From Pleurotus ostreatus/Saccharomyces cerevisiae fusant (Eukaryota; Opisthokonta): DNA of 15,830 nucleotides. The stretch covers positions 1 to 15,830 of the forward strand of contig JAMQCK010000787.1 of the NCBI GenBank assembly GCA_024196135.1, in the 5' to 3' direction. Positions 9,551 to 15,830 of this stretch are shown in pieces; positions within the stretch are counted from its first letter, which is position 1; each line of letters opens with the position of its first letter. The notes beneath the pieces are model-generated. The model worked only from the letters and a program-made list of their open reading frames with translations, was not told the origin of the DNA and searched no databases. The translations under genes and the position numbers were made by a program.

Positions 9551-11532
9551 ATGGCGGACATCATTGAGTATGTTCAGCGCTTCAAGCAAGGTGCAGACGC
9601 ACTCGACTTGCGCGATACCGCCTCCCTATCCTCACTCTCGTCTACGCTGGACACCATCTCAACCCCGCTGGCCAGCGACGTTGACTTGAGGTATGATCAC
9701 TCACTTCCCCTCCATGTTTGCGTACTGACGCGCCCCCTCCCCCCACAGAGCCTCCTTCGGCTCCAACCCATCGATCTATCCCGCCCTCCGTAAACTTTGG
9801 CGCGATCTCTCTCATACGCAGCTCACATTCTGGGCGGACGAAGGCGACGACGATGAAGACGGGGAAACATCTTCCGAAGACAGCGAGCAGCAGCGTGCGA
9901 TGAAAGGCGCCTGCCTCAGCCTTGCGCGCTTCACGCGAAATCTAGTGGCAGCCGTGCCGGAGAATCAGAATAGGGCATAGTAAGTGGCGATCATTGAAGG
10001 ACAGGGCTGTCCCAGCTGAGCTTGCATGCCCAGTGAGAATGAGCCAGAGATACGAAGACTTCTGCACTACTACACGTCGTGGTCTATGGCGGAGGATGCT
10101 GATGGTATGTATCGAGCAGTTTTCGCCGGTCAGCGAACACTCACCTCGGATAGCTGTCGCCACTGCTCGCATGCTCACGCAGACGCTATCTAACCTTGTC
10201 ACCGGGAATGACGCCCTCATGTCTTCGCTGTGGCAGACGTATCTTGCTCTCCCAGAAGACCAGGTCGTCTTGCTGTACGCGCGGCCCGTCTTGCCCTCTT
10301 CTTCCAAGTCTCACGGATCGTTGCAGACGACTTCTTGCGCACCCCGACTCTCGCACCGTCCTCTCCACTTTCATTTGCATGTTGAATATAATCAAGGACA
10401 ATGGAACGCGTATGTTAGTATCTCTATCCCTTCGCCCTTCTCCCACCTTGCTTCACTCTGCCACCATCTTACTTACCCTGCACACAGAAACGCCCTCTGC
10501 ACCACCCCCATCGGTCTCCGCCTCTCGGTTGTCCTTCTCAATTCCATGACCAGATCCTACGAAGCCGACGAGGACACCGACGCCGGCCGCACCTTCAACT
10601 ACGGTTATTTCATCTTCGCGCAGATCATCGAGCACGGACTGGTACCGCAACTTCTTGCCCGTTTGGCGATGGAAGGCGAGGTCGTAACCCCGCATCAGAC
10701 GACGCTGCTCAAGCTCACCGACTCCTACCTCCAATCGCCGGCACAGGAGGGACGCGATGCTATCCACAAGGGCTTGATGCCTGTACTGAGCGAGGTATTC
10801 TTCACGCTGTCGCAATCTGCCCGCGCGTCGATATCGAGATCGGTGGCTGGCGACGCAAGCGCGCCGCCTGCGGAGCTGGACGTGATGCTCCCGAAGGTGT
10901 GCGAGGCTTTGGTGCTGTTGACGCAGTGCATCGTGTCTGTCGCGCTGGCGGCGGAAGGGCAAGCGAGCGACCCGCTCGGGCGGAGAAAGTACTTCGCAGA
11001 AGCTCGAACAGCGGAAATTGGGATGGTAGAGAGCATCGTTGGTACGTGCTGCAACTGAGTGTGTTGCAATGCCAGTCAAGGCTGACTTACAGACAGATCT
11101 GCTTCACCTTCTCGATGCCTTCTTGCCCCGAATAAACTTTGGCAAGCCCGTTGGGCAGTCCGCGACGAACGGCGCACCGCCACCAGACAGCCCTGGTTTC
11201 TTCTACCTCAAGCGCGACCTTGTGCGTCTACTGGGTGTCTTGGTGCATCGAAATCGAGCAGTGCAGGCCCGGGTGCGCGAGTGCGGGGGGATCCAAATTG
11301 TGATGAACTTGTGTGTCGTGGACGAGAGAAATCCATGTGCGTATCATAACTCGTGAGAGCCAGGGATGGACGCTGACGCTTCTGCATAGACCTGCGAGAG
11401 CATGCAATATTCACGCTGCACAATCTACTCGAAGGGAACGCAGCGAACCAAGCTCTCGTCGACGAAATCCAACCGGTGCGAGAGGCGGATGAGAACGGCG
11501 TTCTCAAGCCCGTGCAAGTACCGCTGACCTGA
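9551..11532 (+). CDS. Ataxin-10 homologue (Atx10homo_assoc domain, Ctr86-like)
   Basis: Exons 9551-9690, 9749-9979, 10034-10104, 10154-10274, 10327-10413, 10488-11041, 11097-11336 and 11390-11532 join into 528 aa. The protein is helical and leucine-rich, as expected for armadillo-like ataxin-10. Internal blocks include QVVLLRLLAHPDSRTVLST and FNYGYFIFAQIIEHGLVPQLL. The C-terminal ataxin-10 domain (about 402-515) reads LLHLLDAFLPRINFG, DLVRLLGVLVHRNRAVQARV, GGIQIVMNLCVVDERNPYLREHA (in two parts across intron 7) and FTLHNLLEGNAANQALV, matching the family's pattern closely. An acidic patch (DEGDDDEDGE) lies near residue 80. Yeast Ctr86 is the distant fungal member; its molecular role is not well established. 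Introns 4 and 5 (52 and 74 nt) sum to 126, so one reading frame runs through both and misleads simple gene calls. The splice sites given here restore the family motif. The intron 5 donor is the weaker GTTAGT. Confidence 0.86.
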
Positions 11533-11835
11533 TGTAGCATATCTATTCCATATATACATGTAAAGTAGTGTATTTCTGGCCCTTGGGCTCGCCTCAGGAA
11601 TACAATGGCCGCCATTGTATTTTCGCCCAAGGCACCGGCAGCCGGCCCGCCTCGAGCAATGCGCGCATACCATTACGTAACTAGCCCAGCCGGCGCTCTG
11701 TCCTCTCGTCCTTTCTTCCACCACGCGCACGCGCACCCACGTTTCTTCTCCCACTCCCGGCGCTGTCGGCCCCGTCGCCCTCGCGTCCTTCCTCCTCCTC
11801 TCCCGCCAGCTCAGTGACAGGTACACACTCCCCGG
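11533..11835. other. Spacer between the ataxin-10-like gene and RHO3
   Basis: These 303 bases contain an AT-rich 3' tail just after the stop, the nested inverted repeat at 11581-11632, and then a strongly pyrimidine-rich stretch (about 11695-11815) typical of a fungal core promoter or leader. No convincing gene is present. Confidence 0.6.
11581..11632. repeat. Nested perfect inverted repeat upstream of RHO3
   Basis: An 11-bp perfect arm (AATACAATGGC, 11599-11609) faces its complement (11611-11621) across a single base. It is flanked by an outer 8-bp pair, CCTTGGGC at 11581-11588 and GCCCAAGG at 11625-11632. The whole can fold into a cruciform or RNA hairpin with an internal bulge. It lies about 50 nt after the ataxin-10-like stop and 200 nt before the RHO3 ATG, so it could act in a terminator or in the RHO3 promoter. 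The centre ATGGCCGCCAT resembles YY1-type sites of animals, which is not evidence of function here. Confidence 0.8.
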
Positions 11836-12709
11836 ATGGCGCTCTGCGGTTCGTCGAAAGGGCGCGGCAGGGGCCGACCGATCCAGCGCAAGGTCGTCGT
11901 ATGCGGCGACGGCGCGTGCGGGAAGACGAGTCTCCTGAACGTCTTTACGAGGGGGTTCTTCACGCAGGTTTAGTGAGTGGGGTACCGCACCAGTGGTGAA
12001 CGAAGCTGACGCGAGTATACAGTGAACCGACGGTGTTCGAGAACTACGTGCATGATCTGTATATCGACGACCAGCTGGTGGAGCTGAGTCTCTGGGACAC
12101 TGCGGGGCAGGAGGAGTTCGACCGGCTACGGAGCCTGTCGTATGCGGAGACGCATGTGATCATGATTTGCTTCAGCGTCGACAATCCAACGTCGCTCGAG
12201 AATGTGGAGAGCAAGTGGCTCGACGAGATTCTGGAGTATTGTCCAGGGGTGAAGGTGTGTTGCGCGCTGCCGTCCTCTACGTGACATCACTGACGGTGTT
12301 TTGCATAGTTGGTCCTGGTCGGTGCGTGTTGCTCATCATGAATTCGGTTGCTGTTCCTCACTTCGATCGAAGCACTCAAATGTGATCTACGCGACGACCC
12401 TGCAGTACTCGATCGGCTACAACGATATGGTACTCATACGGTACAATATGAAGAGGGCCTCGGCGTCGCGCGAAGAATACGAGCTTCACGATACCTAGGT
12501 GCGCATCGTCACTTCTTCGCCTCGACCTACACTAACTCTCCTCCCCCGCCTCGCTTCCTCCCGCGCACTACTCGCCTCCGCCCTCCATCCGCACAGAGTG
12601 CTCCTCCAAACACAATCGCGGCGTCAACGAAGTGTTCTACGAGGCCGCGCGCGTGTCACTGTCCACTCGATCAGGCAGGGGAGGTGGCGGGTCGTGTTGT
12701 GTCATGTAG
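11836..12709 (+). CDS. RHO3: Rho3-type small GTPase
   Basis: Exons 11836-11972, 12023-12254, 12309-12321, 12373-12498 and 12597-12709 join into 206 aa, within the Rho3 range. Motifs in order are: P-loop GDGACGKTS (24-32), effector loop [14 protein letters not shown] (45-58), switch [19 protein letters not shown] (70-86, catalytic Gln75), LVLVALKCDLR (G4, with LKCD as in yeast Rho3 rather than TKxD), the Rho insert region, [20 protein letters not shown] (G5), and a C-terminal prenylation box CCVM with Cys203. The N-terminal MALCGSSK recalls the MSFLCGS start of yeast Rho3. In yeast, Rho3 acts at the plasma membrane in exocytosis and actin polarity with the exocyst and formins; the same is inferred here. 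The Met-ending CAAX box favours farnesylation. The third exon is only 13 nt, but it is required to encode the conserved LVLV strand. The basic Arg/Gly-rich stretch at 9-14 is longer than in yeast. Confidence 0.95.
12309..12321 (+). other. RHO3: 13-nt microexon of RHO3
   Basis: Exon 3 reads TTGGTCCTGGTCG and encodes the L-V-L-V strand before the G4 motif. It is bounded by TAG before it and GTGCGT after it, with introns of 54 nt (12255-12308) and 51 nt (12322-12372). Skipping it would shift the frame and delete the nucleotide-specificity region. Confidence 0.85.
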
Positions 12710-14012
12710 CGCACGTCGCTCCCGTCATCTATAGCCCCCCATGCCGACCGACGCTGCGCTGGCGCTCCCCGTCGACCTCTCAAACTGCTCTCCCCCACTA
12801 TGTCACACCAAGCGGCCCATCGACCCGACCTAAATCACACTACACAGGTGTTAGGACGAAAGAGAACTCCAGCGCGGCCCGCCCTCGGTCCCTTGCTCCT
12901 GGGCGTGTAGTTGCCCACCCGACCCTGCTCGTATGTGCGGTGGTACCCCTCCTCGCATGTGTCGCGCTCAAGGACGTGTAGGGTGCGCTGTCCGAGAAAG
13001 CTAGATATATACCCCCACCCCCAAAGGTTACATACGCATGGATATCTTCACGCTCACGTATGTTACGCTCCCTTAATCTAACTGCGTCTTATATGGGAAT
13101 CGAAAGCTTTTGATATGGGCTTTGACTGCGCATCATATAGTGCCAATGATGCTCTTATTGTAACATGATATTTGCTATGCATTCGATACGTGTTCGCTGT
13201 GCGTAGGGCGTTGCGTATCAACGTCCCAGGCCAGCGTTGTCGGGCTTTGTGCAGGTTGGCTCGTGGTTAGTTCTCACGGGATTCGAACAAACTTCAGGCA
13301 ATCAGAGTGCATTGCAGATTGATCACAGGTGGTCGCGCAGATGGCGATTGCCGTTTGAGAGACAACAAGGGTTTCCTTTTCGAGACGATCTCCGTGCCGC
13401 TCGCCCCTCAAACTTCCCATGCGCTCTTGCTGGTCATTTGGCCGAGGCCTAACATGTGAGCCATCCCACAGGTCAATTTTCGGCCAGATGTTGACGAGAA
13501 ACATCGATCGCTACAAGTCTCAATTGTTGACGACCCAAGCCAAGAAACGCTGGATCATCGAAGTTGGATCAAGTCCTTTCGTGTGAACACCGGACCTGGT
13601 GCATACTATAGTACAGATTTCACTTTCCAGAGTCAGTAAAAGACGGTAGATAAGAATATACAGGGTGCGTAGAAAGACTCAGAACAGGTCGAAGTGGAAC
13701 CACCTCCCCTTCTCTTCTGTCTGCAGGACCTCCTGTCGGAAAACGGCCGAATTGGTGGTCACTGGTGAAGCGCGGTGACGCGGTGATCACCGCTGGCGGG
13801 GAGAGTGGCCACTAGCGATCATCAGTAATCACCACAGCGTCACCGGTGGTCACCGAACATGCCTGACGTAGCGCAGGATTCCCCCAAGCCGCCGGAGCAA
13901 GGGTATAACGTCGAGGGACCATCTGTATAGAAGTAGACGCACACTCCCTTTCTCTTTTTTTGACAATCTACCTCGAAAATACTCTTAGGTGCCGAAGAAC
14001 ACGACAAGCATA
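12710..14012. other. Gene-poor stretch between RHO3 and the transposase remnant
   Basis: About 1.3 kb with no gene I can support. Plus-strand open frames at 12499-12981 and 13237-13452 lack any family resemblance; the first merely overlaps RHO3 in another frame. From about 13000 the base composition becomes more AT-rich than the genes to the left. A 10-bp perfect palindrome TACTATAGTA sits at 13604-13613, and a cluster of inverted GGTGA/TCACC units at 13754-13855. The stretch probably includes the RHO3 3' end and the flank or terminal region of a transposable element. Confidence 0.5.
13754..13855. repeat. Imperfect palindrome made of GGTGA/TCACC units
   Basis: The stretch holds GGTGGTCAC, GGTGACGC, the palindrome GGTGATCACC, a central palindrome AGTGGCCACT (13804-13813), then TAATCACCAC, GCGTCACC and GGTGGTCACC. 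The left and right arms pair with each other over roughly 45 bases around the centre at 13808, with mismatches and one extra unit on the left. This is the texture of a terminal or subterminal inverted repeat or a miniature element. It lies about 160 bp beyond the end of the transposase-like gene. Confidence 0.65.
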
Positions 14013-15665
14013 TTAAGCGATATTATTGAGACGTAGATACATCTCCGAACCACCAAGAGTATCAAGTGGATAATACAACTTGCCACGATTGTACTTCGCC
14101 CCAAATGTAGGTGCCAGTACGACACCACGAACAACCGAGTCCATGCGTACGATTGTTATGGAATTGGATTCTTTGAGCACCCGACATCCTTTCCATACCG
14201 TCTTCGGCTTCCAGTCCTTCGTGTCTTCGAGCATATGGACAACAGCGACGTCGATTTGACGCCCGGAACGCAGGACAATGCGTAAGAGTTCTTGCAGCCT
14301 GGCAAGCCGCGGTCGAGAAGGCACATCTGTGTTGATGATGATGCCGTCGTACCGAGAACGCTTATGAAAATGCGGGTTGCAGCGGAGGATATCCGTCGCC
14401 TCAGTCCAGTCTTCGACCGACTGGTAGGTTATGTAGAGCGTCTGAAATCGTCGAATCTATGATGAGGAAAATCAATCAATTATCCGAGCGAAGGAACGAG
14501 GATCAAGCGCACCAGTAGGCGAAAGTCATGATCGTAGACACGGTCTCCGTGCTCAGGGCAGACAGCCGCTACAACTTCCCTCAACTGCGCGTCGAAATTC
14601 TTGTAGGTTCTTGACGCGGACGCTTTATAGCGGCCGAAAGCGTGCGAGTTCATCTCTATCGCACCATTCTCCCCTTTGCGCCGGGACCCGAATATCCAAT
14701 GCGCTGGTGGTGCGCCCTCCTTTTCCTCGAGCGGCTCCAAGGTGTCGTCTATCGGCTCGGGAGAAGGGTTGCGCGACCGCAAATCTTGCTGTTCCCGCTC
14801 CTCCTCGTGCACTCGCTCCCTTTCCTCGACTGCCATAGTGATAGACGCCATCGCCTCCTGGTATTGATCATGGATGGACATCTAGGCGCATGCATAGTGA
14901 GTAAACACGCACCTTAACAGTCAGAACAAGTTTGTCTTACCTGCTTCTCAGCTTCCTTTCCATTCGTGCGCTTGTACGCTTGCTTGGCCTCCTGGAAAAA
15001 GCCCTCGCCTGGTCGTGTGGACATGTTGTCGAGGGTTCCCTTGGCTTTGATATCGGACGTGATGTGGCCAGCCCAGTGTTGTTTTGGGAAGTTGAAGTCC
15101 TTGCCTTCGTCAGTTGAGACGAGCTGGGTATATTCATCAAGCCCGTGTATAGCAATGGCTAGAAAGGTACGAACCGTGCAGGCTTCCTCATACTCTGCCA
15201 GCTTCGCGTCGGTGACCACCTGGCGTGAGGTAGATGTACAGCGAAGCTCGCTCATTATACGGACTTCTTGCAAGGCGCGTATCGCATGTACGAGGGATGA
15301 ATTGGCGGGAAGGAGCTGGACAATACACGGAAGAATGCACTGAAAACAACGGAATGAGCGATGGGTGTCAAGTGCGCGACGCAGCGGCGTGACAAGCGTA
15401 CCATGAGGATGTCGAAATGACTTCGTCCGTCTGTATACTCGATGCTAGTCACTTCATTGAAATGCTTCAAGCCGCGCCAGCGAGGGAATAAGCGCATGCT
15501 GCAAGGAAATGACGTGAGCTCTACGGTCAAGTCGGTATACATGATGTAGCGCCTTACAATTCAACCAATTTACTCGACTGTGTTGAGCATGCGGGGAAGC
15601 GCGCCTAGCAGCTTACCTGGTGGTAAGGAGCTTGATATGAGGCAAGCGCAGAGGTAGGTAAAGAC
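14013..15665 (-). mobile_element. C-terminal part of a CACTA/Plavaka-like DNA transposon protein, 5'-incomplete
   Basis: Minus-strand exons 15665-15617 (weakest), 15498-15402, 15339-15175, 15123-14941, 14881-14513 and 14441-14013 stay in frame to a TAA stop. Readable blocks are RLPHIKLLTTS, MRLFPRWRGLKHFNEVTSIE, CILPCIVQLLPANSSLVHAI, KDFNFPKQHWAGHI, STRPGEGFFQEAKQAYKRTN, an acidic Glu/Arg-rich coiled stretch, HAFGRYKASASRTYKNFD, then CNPHFHKRSRYDGIIINTD, DWKPKTVWKGCRV and DSVVRGVVLAPTFG ending MYLRLNN. This series matches, from memory, the tail of the large transposon proteins common in Agaricomycetes (Tnp2-associated, CACTA/Plavaka/KDZ-type); the exact superfamily is uncertain. The DDE catalytic region should lie upstream (higher coordinates). 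It is not seen in the last 165 bases, so it is outside the window or lost. No stop or frameshift interrupts the tail. The last intron has two in-frame acceptors 15 nt apart (before 14456 or before 14441). Confidence 0.72.
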
Positions 15666-15830
15666 CTGTTATTCTGGAGGGCAGAGAGGGCCTCCTTATA
15701 TATGTACAGGGATGTAGGTAGCATGTGATAAAGCAGTGGACGTGTAAACAATAAACATATGATGTCGTAGAGTGTGTCCACGTGTGTCCATGTGTCCGTC
15801 ATGTGATACGTGAGTCATAACATGTGACAG
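15666..15830. other. Right edge of the window, no assigned gene
   Basis: A minus-strand open frame covers part of this edge, but its protein (with YIYKEALSALQNN) matches nothing I know. On the plus strand a short tandem of a GTGTGTCCA-type 10-mer lies at 15771-15798, followed by two CATGTGA copies. Confidence 0.4.

Noticed and set aside
12499..12981. 160-codon open frame overlapping the RHO3 3' end
   Set aside because: It begins in the last RHO3 intron and crosses the last exon in the wrong frame; composition is Arg/Ser/Pro-rich without motifs.
13278..13288. GGGATTCGAAC, similar to a tRNA T-loop
   Set aside because: Neither strand gives a five-base-pair T stem or an anticodon arm at the right distance, so no tRNA is called.

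Overview
The window looks like nuclear DNA of a filamentous basidiomycete, probably an Agaricomycete. It is GC-rich and densely packed. Every gene is split by short introns, mostly 49 to 120 nt, with fungal-type GT-AG borders, and the best protein resemblances are to fungal housekeeping families. The order (Polyporales or a relative) is a guess. No tRNA, rRNA or CRISPR array was found.

Layout, left to right: (1) 131-1590 (+), a seven-exon CDK7/Kin28/Mcs6-type kinase, the kinase of TFIIH. (2) 2103-3581 (+), a two-exon FAD-dependent amine oxidase. (3) 4035-5568 (-), a six-exon GH105/GH88-like six-hairpin glycosidase, convergent with the oxidase. (4) 5569-7156, a long gap with no confident gene, holding the promoters of the flanking divergent genes and a possible eroded coding fragment. 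(5) 7157-8402 (+), phosphomannomutase in seven exons. Its last intron is an apparent GC-AG intron carrying a 19-bp minisatellite. (6) 8569-9358 (-), a Vma12-type V-ATPase assembly factor. (7) 9551-11532 (+), an ataxin-10-like protein in eight exons, divergent from VMA12 across a 192-bp shared promoter. (8) 11836-12709 (+), the Rho3 GTPase, with a 13-nt microexon. (9) 12710-14012, a gene-poor stretch that becomes repeat-like and contains a roughly 100-bp imperfect palindrome. (10) 14013 to about 15665 (-), the C-terminal part of a basidiomycete DNA-transposon protein (CACTA/Plavaka-like). Its catalytic part is not visible before the window edge.

The genes do not form one pathway. Four are core eukaryotic functions: transcription and cell-cycle kinase, GDP-mannose supply for glycosylation, V-ATPase assembly, and polarity and exocytosis through Rho3. 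Two are more lifestyle-related (amine oxidase and pectin-type hydrolase). The right end is a transposon-bearing zone. I did not find a convincing new multi-gene system. The most unusual signals are the GC-AG intron filled by a minisatellite, the 13-nt exon, the palindromic repeats at 11.6 and 13.8 kb, the several stop-free introns of length 3n, and the intact-looking multi-exon transposase tail.
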